DNA of 64,000 bases from Alsobacter metallidurans (GTDB lineage: Bacteria > Pseudomonadota > Alphaproteobacteria > Rhizobiales > Beijerinckiaceae): contig NZ_BMES01000001.1 of the NCBI RefSeq assembly GCF_014636935.1, positions 723,383 through 787,382 on the forward strand, in the 5' to 3' direction. Below the pieces are notes generated by a model. That model ran no database searches, was not told the origin of the DNA, and saw nothing but the letters and a program-made list of their open reading frames with translations. Both the position numbers and the translations under genes were made by a program. Shown in pieces: positions 1 to 7,913 of this stretch (the first letter of the stretch is position 1; each line of letters opens with the position of its first letter).

Positions 1-1
1 G

Positions 2-628
2 CCGCCGCTGGTCGCCGTCACGATGGCGCTTTGCATGCAGACGCTGGGCGGCCTCATCGACCTGCGCCGCTCCTGGCGCGATTGCCACCGCGGCTCGTTG
101 CGCTGGCTCCTGACCGGCGCGCTCGCCGGTTCCCCGGCAGGCATGGCGCTGCTGGGCGTCGCCCCCGCCTCCATCGCCCGCATCGCCATCGGGGGGATCA
201 CGCTGATCGCCGCTGTGTCGCTGGCCCGCGGCGCGGCCCTCGCCGCCATGCCGGGCAAGGCGGTTACGCTCGGCGCCGGGCTGCTCGCCGGAATTTTCAG
301 CGGCCTCGCCGCTATGCCGGGTCCGCCTGCGGTCGCGTACTACCTGGCGTCGCCGGTCAGCCGCACCCAGGCCCGCGCCTCCATGCTGGTGTTCTTTTTC
401 CTGACGTCCTCGCTCGCGCTCGCCAGCGCGCTCTGGCTCGGCCTCGCCGACAAACGTGCGCTGGTGCTGGCCGTGATCGGCATGCCCGTGATGGTGCTCG
501 GCGTTCACGCCGGCAATCGCGCGTCCCGCCACGGCGGCGAGCGTACCCATCGGCTCATCGCGATCGCGCTGCTGGTCGTGATCGCGGTCAGCAGCATCGC
601 GCGCGGCGGCCACGAACTCTGGCCGTGA
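2..628 (+). CDS. TauE/SafE (TSUP) family permease, C-terminal part, cut by window start
   Basis: The reading frame is already open at the first base, so the N terminus lies outside the window; the first internal ATG is at 23. About 208 residues are visible. They are almost entirely hydrophobic helices (about five or six) broken by short basic loops. A helix near visible residues 100-118 carries the Gly/Pro-rich stretch GIFSGLAAMPGPP, which resembles the repeat motif of TSUP permeases that export sulfite, sulfoacetate and other organic anions. The protein ends with a hydrophobic helix and a short polar tail. It stands apart from the next gene, which runs the other way. Substrate cannot be told from sequence. 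Two other TSUP genes occur in this window, at 43072-43833 and 59647-60570. Family is fairly sure, role is not. Confidence 0.7.
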   Translation, partial: PPLVAVTMALCMQTLGGLIDLRRSWRDCHRGSLRWLLTGALAGSPAGMALLGVAPASIARIAIGGITLIAAVSLARGAALAAMPGKAVTLGAGLLAGIFSGLAAMPGPPAVAYYLASPVSRTQARASMLVFFFLTSSLALASALWLGLADKRALVLAVIGMPVMVLGVHAGNRASRHGGERTHRLIAIALLVVIAVSSIARGGHELWP

Positions 629-753
629 GGCGGGGCACAACGCCCTCGGCCGCCCTCAGCCTCAAACCCTCGACACCGTCGTTCTCCGATCCGCATCGCC
701 TGGGGCGATGCTCTTCAGCGTCAGGGGATTGATGAAGGGATGGGGCGAGGCAT

Positions 754-2361
754 TCACCGCACCTGCGTTCCTTTGAGCCCGAGCGATCCCGGGTTCATCA
801 GGCCGCGCGGGTCGAGCGCCCGCTTCACGTCCTGCAGCAGCGACCAGGTTTCAGGCTTCAGGATCTCGGCGAACGGGTAATCGCGCGCGATCTGCCAGCT
901 GACGCCGCCGAGTCCCGCGTAGAGCTCCTGCGTGGCGCGGCGCAGCTCCGCGACGGCGTTGCGGGTTTCAGGGTTGGCCGGGCGATTCATCCACGGCTTC
1001 ACGATTTCGGCCCCCACGCTGGCGGCGTGCAGGGGCGTGATCTCGTCGGTCCAGTAGAAAGCCGGCTCCAGAAAGAACTCGTTGCCCACCGTCATGCTCA
1101 TCACCGAGTAGACGATGCCATGGCGCTCCATGAAGGGCTGGCGCTCGGCGAAGAACGCCTCGTTGGCGTCCACCACGCGCTGCGCATCGCCGAGCGGGAA
1201 CACGGCGTGGATCGGCACCCAGCGCTCGCCGTTGAGGCCCAGCATGCCCCGCACGGGCCCGAAGGGCTTCGCCCGCATCACCTTGGGCACGCTGTTCTCG
1301 ATCTCGGTTCCATGCGCCCGCCCGATGGCGCTCAGCGTCGCCATGCCCCTGCGCAGCGCGTCCGCGTCGGCGCCCTCCGTGACGATGTGGAGCGTGTAGT
1401 TGTGCGCCTTCAGGAAGTTCGCGCCCGCCACCGCCACGCCGGCCGCCGCCTTGACGCCCTCCAGCAGCGACTTGCCCGAGGTCGCCACCGCGCCGAGCGC
1501 CTTCAGCCCGTCCGAGATGCGGTTCACGCTGGCCGAATGCTGCGCCTTGGTGCGATCGATGCCGAAGCCCTCCGCGACGAGGCGGGTGCGCGCCATCTCG
1601 ACCTGTGCGGCCGCCATGGCGTTCAGGCTCTGGAAGCCGAAGGACAGGAAGCCCGTCTCGGCCGGCCGGGGCCACAGCCGCAGCGTCGCCGAGACCTTGA
1701 CGCCGAAGGCGCCGTTGTCGCCCAGAAACAGCCCGGTCAGGTCCGGCCCGCCCTCGCGCGTGAAGGGCTTGGTCCCCTTCCGCCCGCCCGAGCCCGTGGT
1801 CGCCAGCCGCCCGTCCGGCAGCGCGACGGTGACGCCGAGCACCGCCTCCGCGACCGTGCCGTTGAGCGCCGAGCCAAAAAAGGCGCTGTTCTGCGAGAGC
1901 GCGCCGCCCACCGTGGCGTTGACGCCCGACAGCGGCCCCCAATAGCCCGTGCGCAGGCCCGTGCCTTCCAGCGCTGCGTTGACGCTCTCCCAGGTGCACC
2001 CGGCCTCGACCGTGATGTAGCGATCGTCGGCGTTGACCTCGACGATGCGGTTGAGCTTGCGCGTGTCGATCACGACCGAGTCGGCGCGGTCCGGAAGGTA
2101 GCCCTTGGTGTACGACATGCCGCCGCCGCGCGGCACCACCGAGAGCCCGTGCTCGGCCGCGACCCGCACCGCCTCGGCGACCTCCTCGCCGGTTTGCGCC
2201 ATCACGACCGCGAGCGGCGGAATGCCCGGCTGCCAGAAGATGTCGTTGGCGTAGTAGTCGCGCGTCTTGGCGTCCGCGAGCACGCGGTCGTCGCCCAGCG
2301 CGCGCTGCAGGGCGTCAAGAGCCATCAGGTCGTCAGCTCGAATATGGTCCGCCATCGACAT
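754..2361 (-). CDS. FAD-linked oxidase (GlcD/D-2-hydroxyacid dehydrogenase type)
   Basis: This 535-residue protein has a PCMH-type FAD-binding domain over about residues 45-235, with PRGGGMSYTKGY (pyrophosphate loop) and GPLSGVNATVGGALSQNSA, followed by a FAD-oxidase C-terminal cap. It ends with LDPRGLMNPGSLG, the usual C-terminal signature of GlcD, D-lactate dehydrogenase and vanillyl-alcohol oxidase relatives. Such enzymes oxidise a 2-hydroxy acid or similar alcohol and pass electrons to quinone, cytochrome or oxygen. The ATG at 2361 has GGAGGAG seven bases upstream. It is divergent from an IclR regulator 149 bp away and close to a LIV-type transporter, which suggests a catabolic role under IclR control. 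There is no signal peptide, so it is probably cytoplasmic. The true substrate is not visible. Confidence 0.8.
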   Translation of the reverse strand: MSMADHIRADDLMALDALQRALGDDRVLADAKTRDYYANDIFWQPGIPPLAVVMAQTGEEVAEAVRVAAEHGLSVVPRGGGMSYTKGYLPDRADSVVIDTRKLNRIVEVNADDRYITVEAGCTWESVNAALEGTGLRTGYWGPLSGVNATVGGALSQNSAFFGSALNGTVAEAVLGVTVALPDGRLATTGSGGRKGTKPFTREGGPDLTGLFLGDNGAFGVKVSATLRLWPRPAETGFLSFGFQSLNAMAAAQVEMARTRLVAEGFGIDRTKAQHSASVNRISDGLKALGAVATSGKSLLEGVKAAAGVAVAGANFLKAHNYTLHIVTEGADADALRRGMATLSAIGRAHGTEIENSVPKVMRAKPFGPVRGMLGLNGERWVPIHAVFPLGDAQRVVDANEAFFAERQPFMERHGIVYSVMSMTVGNEFFLEPAFYWTDEITPLHAASVGAEIVKPWMNRPANPETRNAVAELRRATQELYAGLGGVSWQIARDYPFAEILKPETWSLLQDVKRALDPRGLMNPGSLGLKGTQVR

Positions 2362-2510
2362 CGGGCGCTCCTCCGTTCGGGGCGGTTCGTCGCCCGCCGA
2401 TTTGGGCCGGATCGAACCACCGCAGGCCGACGCGTGTCAACTTTCGACTTCCATTTCATACCGTGACATGGGTAATCTGAGGGCGGACCACAGAAGTTGC
2501 CGGACGATCC

Positions 2511-3293
2511 ATGGCTGAGACCGACTCCCCCACCCAGAATGTCAGGGCCGTCACCCGGGCCCTCTCCGTCCTGTCGTCATTTTCGGGGAAGAGCGTCCAG
2601 TCGCTGGCCGAGGTCACCAACGCCACCGGCCTCGACAAGGGCACCACGCGCCGCCTCCTGCTGACCCTGATGAGCAGCGGCTTCATCGCCCAGGACCCGG
2701 CCACCCAGCATTATCGGCTCGGCCGCGCCATCCGGGACCTCGCCGCCAATGTGGCCGACGATCTCGACCTGCGCAGCCTCGCGCTGCCGGTTCTCACCGA
2801 GCTTGCCGGCGACGTGCACGGCACGGCCTTTCTGTCGGTCTACGACGAGGGCGACGTGGTGTGCCTCGACCGCATCCACGACATGAAAGGCATCGAGGTT
2901 CATTGGTGGGCGGTGGGCGGCACCCTGCCGTACAACTGCGGCGGTGCCCCCAAGCTGCTGCTCGCGTTTCAGGAGCCTGCCGAGATCGAGCGCGTTCTCC
3001 GGCAACCGGCCGCCGCCCTCACGCCCAAGAGCATCACCGACAAGGCGGAGCTCAAAGCCTCGCTGGCGAAGATCCGGGAGCGCGGCTGGGAACTCGCGGT
3101 CGACGACGTGGCGCTTGGCCTTTCGGCGCTTGCCGTGCCGGTGCGGGGTCGCGACGACGCCATCGTGTGCTCGATCAGCATCGCCGGCCTCACGCCGCAG
3201 ATGGTGGCGCGCAACAAGCCGGTTCATCTTGCCCGTATGCAGAGCGCGGCCGCGGCCATCGAACGCCGCCTCAAGGGGGCTGGGCGGAGCTAG
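2511..3293 (+). CDS. IclR family transcriptional regulator
   Basis: The 260-residue protein has the IclR layout. An N-terminal winged helix-turn-helix (about residues 8-70) contains VTRALSVLSSFSGKSVQSLAEV and the recognition helix region DKGTTRRLLLTLMSSGF. The C-terminal effector domain (about 80-255) has the family pattern GTAFLSVYDEGDVVCLDRI and a serine-containing VCSISIAG strand. IclR proteins bind small acids or aromatic catabolites and act as repressors or activators of nearby catabolic operons. The gene sits between the divergent FAD oxidase and the liv-like operon it precedes, so it most likely controls one or both. The start ATG at 2511 has only a weak upstream purine stretch. The effector is unknown. 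Confidence 0.88.
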   Translation: MAETDSPTQNVRAVTRALSVLSSFSGKSVQSLAEVTNATGLDKGTTRRLLLTLMSSGFIAQDPATQHYRLGRAIRDLAANVADDLDLRSLALPVLTELAGDVHGTAFLSVYDEGDVVCLDRIHDMKGIEVHWWAVGGTLPYNCGGAPKLLLAFQEPAEIERVLRQPAAALTPKSITDKAELKASLAKIRERGWELAVDDVALGLSALAVPVRGRDDAIVCSISIAGLTPQMVARNKPVHLARMQSAAAAIERRLKGAGRS

Positions 3294-3323
3294 CGTGTCA
3301 CTCTATGAAACGCGGGTTGTGGT

Positions 3324-3353
3324 TTGACAGAGCAGAGCCGTTGGCGCTAGTTT
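3324..3353 (+). promoter_or_regulatory. Candidate sigma-70 promoter of the liv-like operon
   Basis: TTGACA at 3324-3329 is a perfect -35 box. TAGTTT at 3348-3353 after an 18-bp spacer is a weaker -10 match. It lies in the 199-bp gap between the IclR gene and the substrate-binding protein gene and would give a leader of about 130 bases. Inferred from sequence only. Confidence 0.4.
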
Positions 3354-3492
3354 GGGTTGTGGCCGATGAGGCCGTGAGAACGCCGTAGCCGAAGCTCGAA
3401 GACGCATTGCCCCGAGGGCGGGGCGTCACGGGCCCGGTCCACGACGGTTCGACGATGATCACCAAGATCACGCGAAAGATCGGGGAGGGAAC

Positions 3493-4659
3493 ATGAGCAA
3501 AGCTTCCGCAGCCGCGCGCACGTTGCGCGGCGTTCTGGCCGGCGCCGCCGCGCTGGCAATCGGCTATGCCGGAACCGCCGCCGCCGCTCCCGCGGCCGGC
3601 GAATACGGCGTCGGCTTCATCACCGAGAACACCGGCCCGCTGGCCGCCGCCGGCGTGTCCTATCATCGCGGCGCGCAACTCGCCGTCGACGAGATCAACG
3701 AGGGCGCCTGGATCGGGCAGGGCGTCAAGCTTAAGCTCAACGAAAAGGAAAGCGGCTCGGACGCGGCGCGCGCCGTGCAGGCGCTCACGCAGTTCTCGGC
3801 CGACCGCAACGTCATCGCGGTGACGTGCTGCATCCTCTCGCCGGTCGCCGCCGCCCTGAAGCCGGTCACCACCAACGCCAAGCTGCCGCTCGTGATCTAC
3901 GGCGCGACGCTGCCCGGCCTGCCGCAGCCCCCCTATGTCACCTCCGTTGTTGGCCTGCCCGGCCCGCAAGAGGTGAAAATGTCGAAGATGCTGGCCGAAA
4001 CCTTGAAGCCCAAGACGGTCGCGTACTTCGTCAACGCCGACAACGAAGGCTTCCAGAACCGCTTCAAGGCCGCCCAAAAAGTCATGGAAGAGGCGGGAGT
4101 GAAGACCGCCGGCGTCGTCAGCATTCTGTCGGCCGACACCGACTTCACCGCCCCGGCCACCCAGGCGATGGCGACGAACCCCGACCTGATCATGGTCTGG
4201 ACCACGCAGACGCCCGCCGCCGGCATCATCGCGGCGCTCCGGGCGCGCGGCTACGCCGGCAAGATCTCGGCGTCCGACGTTATCTCGCCGGCTCCCGTGT
4301 TCAAGAAGATCGGCGCGGCGCTCGCCGGCGTCCCCTTCCCGATCGTGTTCTCCTCCGAAATCTCGAGCAGCCCGGAGGCGAAGAAGTTCGTCGAAGGCTA
4401 CACCAAGAAGTTCGGCGAGGCGCCCGACACCTACTCGGCCCAGGGCTATACGTCGCTGTACCTGATCGCACAGGCCATGAAGAGCCTGGACGGCAAACCC
4501 TCCCGTGAGGATCTCGCCGCCGCGCTCGGCAAGGCTTCGGCCGTGGAATACAACATCTATGGCGGCCTCCCGATGGTGAACGGCCAAGCCGAAGTCCAGA
4601 ACTCGCTGGTCGCCGCCTGGACGGCGGACGGAAAGGTCGTGCGCTGGGAGAACAAGTGA
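3493..4659 (+). CDS. Branched-chain-type ABC transporter substrate-binding protein (LivK-like)
   Basis: The 388-residue protein starts with a clear Sec signal peptide (hydrophobic core ending near AAAAPAAGE, about residue 34) and continues as a type I periplasmic binding fold (Peripla_BP_6): YGVGFITENTGPLAAAG, GAQLAVDEINEG and RAVQALTQFSADRNVIAV are standard family segments. It should capture a small amphipathic acid, amide or aromatic in the periplasm and hand it to the permeases encoded next. ATG at 3493 has GGGAGGGAAC just upstream. Its stop overlaps the next start (TGATG at 4657-4661), so the five transporter genes form one translationally coupled operon. Proteins of this family bind many ligands besides Leu/Ile/Val. 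The neighbouring catabolic genes make a non-amino-acid ligand likely. Confidence 0.88.
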   Translation: MSKASAAARTLRGVLAGAAALAIGYAGTAAAAPAAGEYGVGFITENTGPLAAAGVSYHRGAQLAVDEINEGAWIGQGVKLKLNEKESGSDAARAVQALTQFSADRNVIAVTCCILSPVAAALKPVTTNAKLPLVIYGATLPGLPQPPYVTSVVGLPGPQEVKMSKMLAETLKPKTVAYFVNADNEGFQNRFKAAQKVMEEAGVKTAGVVSILSADTDFTAPATQAMATNPDLIMVWTTQTPAAGIIAALRARGYAGKISASDVISPAPVFKKIGAALAGVPFPIVFSSEISSSPEAKKFVEGYTKKFGEAPDTYSAQGYTSLYLIAQAMKSLDGKPSREDLAAALGKASAVEYNIYGGLPMVNGQAEVQNSLVAAWTADGKVVRWENK

Positions 4660-5546
4660 TGCAGCTCTTTGTCGAGCAGCTGATCAACGGCTGGGCGCTG
4701 GGCTCGCTCTACGCCCTGTTCGGGATCGGCTTCGGCCTCGTCTTCTCCACGCTCGGCATCCTCAACGCCGCGCACGGGACCTACGCGAGCTGGGCCGCCA
4801 TCGCGGGCTACTACGCGGTGGAGCGCTTCGGCGTCCCGTTCCCGGTCGCGATCGCGGCGGGCGTGATCGGCGGCGGCCTCCTGGCCGTCGTCGTGGACCA
4901 GATCGGCTTCCAGCCGCTCCGGGCCAAGAAGACCGGCATGCTCGGCGCGCTGATCACCAGCATCGCGTTCTGGATCATCCTCGACAGCCTGGCCGGTTTC
5001 GCGACCGGCCAGCAGAGCCTGGCTTTCCCGGCCGCGAGCTATCCCAACCAGATGGTCGTGATGGGCCCGCTGCGCGTGCCGCAGATGCAGATCATCACCA
5101 TCGTGGCGCTGCTTGTCTGCACCATCGGCATCCACCTCTTGATCCAGAAGACCCGCATCGGCGCGGCCATGCGGGCCGTCGGCTGGAACGAGGTCGCGGC
5201 GGCGCTGGGCGGCGTCAACGCCCGCATGGTGATCCTGCTGACCGCCTTCTTGGCGGGCGCGACGTCCGGGCTCGCCGGCGTGCTGGGCGGCATCTCGACC
5301 TCCAACGTGTCGTTCACGCTGGGCGAAGGCTTGATGCTGAAGGGCTTCGCTGCCGTGGTGGTGGGCGGCTACGACGACGTTCGCGGCACCGCCATCGCGG
5401 GCATCTGCCTCGGCATCATCGAGGTCTTCGTGGCCCAGTACATCTCCACGAGCTTCCGCGACGGCTTCACCTACATGCTGCTCCTCGCCTTCCTGATCGC
5501 CCGTCCGCGTGGGCTGTTCGGCAGCGCCAGCTTCGTGCGGGCCTGA
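4659..5546 (+). CDS. Branched-chain-type ABC transporter permease (LivH-like)
   Basis: A 295-residue integral membrane protein with about eight helices. The family hallmark near the start is present (LINGWALGSLYALFGIGFGLVF, with GILNAAHG following), as is the cytoplasmic coupling loop RIGAAMRAVGWNEVAAALGG around residues 165-185, which contacts the ATPases. The chosen ATG overlaps the binding-protein stop codon (TGATG); an in-frame GTG three bases earlier is possible. It forms the translocation pore together with the LivM-like protein encoded one base after its stop codon. Confidence 0.88.
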   Translation: MQLFVEQLINGWALGSLYALFGIGFGLVFSTLGILNAAHGTYASWAAIAGYYAVERFGVPFPVAIAAGVIGGGLLAVVVDQIGFQPLRAKKTGMLGALITSIAFWIILDSLAGFATGQQSLAFPAASYPNQMVVMGPLRVPQMQIITIVALLVCTIGIHLLIQKTRIGAAMRAVGWNEVAAALGGVNARMVILLTAFLAGATSGLAGVLGGISTSNVSFTLGEGLMLKGFAAVVVGGYDDVRGTAIAGICLGIIEVFVAQYISTSFRDGFTYMLLLAFLIARPRGLFGSASFVRA

Positions 5547-5547
5547 G

Positions 5548-6450
5548 ATGGAGACCTTCCTCGACCTCTGGGCCGCCTATGGCAGCACCGTCACTTTCGC
5601 GATGGTCAACGCGCTGTTCGCGCTGAGCACCTACGCGGTGCTGTCCACGGGCGTGCTGAGCTTCACCACGGTGGTGTTCGCCGCCGTGGGCGGCTTCCTG
5701 GCCGCGCAGCTCTCCGGCAAGTTCGGCTTGCCGCTCTGGGCCGCCTTTCCGGCGGCGGCGCTGGGCGGCGGCTTCGCGGCCGCCGTGGTGGCCTTCGCGT
5801 TTCTGCGGCTCGAGAGCCACTGGATGGCGCTCGCCAGCCTCGCGCTGGTGCTCATCACCCGCGTGACGGCCCTGAACGCGCCGGCTCTGACCGGCGGCGT
5901 CAACGGCCTGATCGTGCCGGTCCGGGTCGAGCCATTGGAACTCGCGATCCTGCTGGCGCTCTGCACGGTGGTGTTCTGGCGCCTGCACCGGTCGTGGTTC
6001 GGCCTCGCCTCCAGGGCCGTACGCGAGGACGCGGCCGTGGCCTCCACGATGGGGATCAGCCCCTATCGCATCCAGTTCATCGCCTTCCTGATCAGCGGCG
6101 TGGTCGGCGGCCTCGGCGGCGCGGCGCTGGCCTTCACGCTGCAGTTCATCTCGCCCGAGACCTATTTCATTGGCATCGCCTTCACGATGATCGCCTCCAC
6201 GGTGCTGGGCGGCTCCTTCCACTGGCTCGGCCCGATCATCGGCGCGGCCGTGTTCACGGCGCTTCCCACCACCATGCAGGCCATCGTCCCGCAGATCGAG
6301 GACGTGGCGAAAGGCGTGGTGCTGCTGTTGATCATGATCTTCCTGCCGCGCGGCCTCATCGATCCGCGAGCCTGGGGGCTGAAGAAGGCCGCCAAGCTTC
6401 GTGAGGAGACCGAAGCCAAGCGGGCGGCGGAGCGCGACGCCCATGCGTGA
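5548..6450 (+). CDS. Branched-chain-type ABC transporter permease (LivM-like)
   Basis: A 300-residue permease with about eight or nine membrane helices. It carries the LivM-type coupling loop SRAVREDAAVASTMGISPYR near residues 156-175 and the helix GGLGGAALAFTLQFISPETY. The ATG at 5548 follows the LivH-like stop by one base. A frame extension to 5509 exists but would read back into livH and is not needed. The C-terminal tail after the last helix is charged (KLREETEAKRAAERDAHA) and overlaps the start of the ATPase gene. It is the second half of the heterodimeric pore. Confidence 0.88.
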   Translation: METFLDLWAAYGSTVTFAMVNALFALSTYAVLSTGVLSFTTVVFAAVGGFLAAQLSGKFGLPLWAAFPAAALGGGFAAAVVAFAFLRLESHWMALASLALVLITRVTALNAPALTGGVNGLIVPVRVEPLELAILLALCTVVFWRLHRSWFGLASRAVREDAAVASTMGISPYRIQFIAFLISGVVGGLGGAALAFTLQFISPETYFIGIAFTMIASTVLGGSFHWLGPIIGAAVFTALPTTMQAIVPQIEDVAKGVVLLLIMIFLPRGLIDPRAWGLKKAAKLREETEAKRAAERDAHA

Positions 6451-7243
6451 CGCCGGCTCCCTCCTCGTGCTCGACCAGGTGGTGAAGACCTTCGGCGGCG
6501 TCGCCGCTGTGGGCGGGCTCACGGCCCATGTCCGCCAGGGCAGCGTCCATGGCCTGATCGGCCCCAACGGAGCCGGCAAGACCACGGTGATCAACCTGAT
6601 TACCGGGCTCTTCCACCCCAGCGCGGGCAGCATCCGCTTCAATGGCGCGAAGCTGGAGGCCATGGCCCCGCAGGACATCGCCGCAACGGGCATTTCGCGC
6701 ACCTACCAGAATGTTCGCCTGTTCAGCGGCATGACGGCGCTCGAGCAGGTGATGACCGGCTGCTACCTGCGCCGCGGCGTGTCGCTGTGGTCGTCCTTCC
6801 TGGGCCTCCCGGCGGCGTCTAGCGCCTGGCGCTCCACCCGCGAGCAGGCGCTGCACCTGCTCGACCGGGTCGCGATGGCCCACCGCGCCGACGAGCTGGC
6901 CGAGACGCTGAGCTATGGCGAGCAGCGCCGCATCGAGATCGCCCGCGCGCTCGGCTCCGACCCGAAGCTGCTGTTGTTGGACGAGCCCACGGCGGGCATG
7001 AACCATTCCGAGGCGGAGGCGGTCGGCCGCCTCGTCCACGAGCTGCGCGACGCCGGGCTCACCATCCTGATGGTCGAGCACAACATGAGCCTCGTCACCG
7101 CCTTCTGCGACAGCTGCACGGTGATGAATTTCGGCCGCCTGCTGGCCGAAGGGGACCCGAAGACCTGCATCGCCGACCCGGCCGTGCAGGAAGCCTATTT
7201 CGGACGCAAGAACGATGCTGACCGTATCCAAGCTCTCCGCTAG
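6443..7243 (+). CDS. ABC transporter ATP-binding protein (LivG-like)
   Basis: The 266-residue cytoplasmic ATPase has a Walker A at GPNGAGKT (about residues 41-48), the LivG-specific ARTYQNVRLF-type segment (here SRTYQNVRLFSGM), the signature SYGEQRRIEIARAL, and Walker B LLLLDEPTAGMN followed by the H-loop VEHNM. The start ATG at 6443 overlaps the last codons of the permease gene by 8 bp; starts further upstream would lie deep inside it. Its 3' end overlaps the LivF-like gene by 29 bp. It pairs with the LivF-like ATPase to drive the transporter. Confidence 0.9.
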   Translation: MRDAGSLLVLDQVVKTFGGVAAVGGLTAHVRQGSVHGLIGPNGAGKTTVINLITGLFHPSAGSIRFNGAKLEAMAPQDIAATGISRTYQNVRLFSGMTALEQVMTGCYLRRGVSLWSSFLGLPAASSAWRSTREQALHLLDRVAMAHRADELAETLSYGEQRRIEIARALGSDPKLLLLDEPTAGMNHSEAEAVGRLVHELRDAGLTILMVEHNMSLVTAFCDSCTVMNFGRLLAEGDPKTCIADPAVQEAYFGRKNDADRIQALR

Positions 7244-7910
7244 CTACGGGGCGATCCAGGCCGTCCGGGGCATCGACCTCCAGGTCAAGGCGGGCTCGCT
7301 CTGTGTCGTGCTGGGCTCCAATGGGGCCGGCAAATCGACGACGCTGCGCAGCATCGCCGGCCTGCACCGGCCGGTGTCGGGCTCCATCAGCCTCGACGGC
7401 GCGGAGATCTCGCGACTGCCGCTGCACAAGGTGGTGCGCTCCGGCCTCGCGCTGGTGCCGGAAGGCCGCATGGTGGTCGCGCCTCTGACCGTGGAGGAGA
7501 ACCTCGGCCTCAGCGCCTTCGCGGGCCGCAACGCCGATCCAGAGCTCCTCGACAAGGTCTACACGCTGTTCCCGCGCCTGGCCGAGCGGCGCCTGCAGAA
7601 GGCCGGCCTGCTCAGCGGCGGCGAGCAGCAGATGCTCGCTATCGGCCGCGCATTGATGACCCGGCCGCAGATGCTGGTGCTGGACGAGCCCTCGATGGGT
7701 CTCGCCCCCTCCATCGTCGACCTCGTGTTCCAGGCGATCGTGGCGCTGCACCGCGAGGGCCAGTCCATCCTGCTGGTGGAGCAGAACGCCGCCATCGCGC
7801 TCTCGGTCTGCGACTACGGCTACGTTATGCGCCGCGGCCAGATCGTGGTCGAGGGCACGCCCGACGCGCTGAAGCAGAACCCGGAAGTGCTGGAAGCCTA
7901 CCTGTCGTAG
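7215..7910 (+). CDS. ABC transporter ATP-binding protein (LivF-like)
   Basis: The 231-residue ATPase has Walker A GSNGAGKST, the LivF-type segment RSGLALVPEGRMVVAPLTVEEN (the family's VPEGR motif), signature LSGGEQQMLAIGRAL and Walker B MLVLDEPSMGLAP, then VEQN as the H-loop region. It is the last gene of the operon. The convergent alpha/beta hydrolase gene ends only 3 bp later, so there is no room for a separate terminator between them. Confidence 0.9.
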   Translation: MLTVSKLSASYGAIQAVRGIDLQVKAGSLCVVLGSNGAGKSTTLRSIAGLHRPVSGSISLDGAEISRLPLHKVVRSGLALVPEGRMVVAPLTVEENLGLSAFAGRNADPELLDKVYTLFPRLAERRLQKAGLLSGGEQQMLAIGRALMTRPQMLVLDEPSMGLAPSIVDLVFQAIVALHREGQSILLVEQNAAIALSVCDYGYVMRRGQIVVEGTPDALKQNPEVLEAYLS

Positions 7911-7913
7911 CGC

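Noticed and set aside
1027..2466. Long open frame on the plus strand opposite the FAD oxidase
   Set aside because: It is Arg/His/Ala-rich with no family motif and no ribosome site. Such antisense frames are expected in GC-rich DNA. The same applies to 20356-22188 opposite the TRAP permease and 55034-57469 opposite the helicase.
2362..2510. IclR operator palindrome
   Set aside because: The divergent gap was searched by eye for a clear inverted repeat; only 4-bp arms were found (CCAT/ATGG around 2450-2470), too weak to report.
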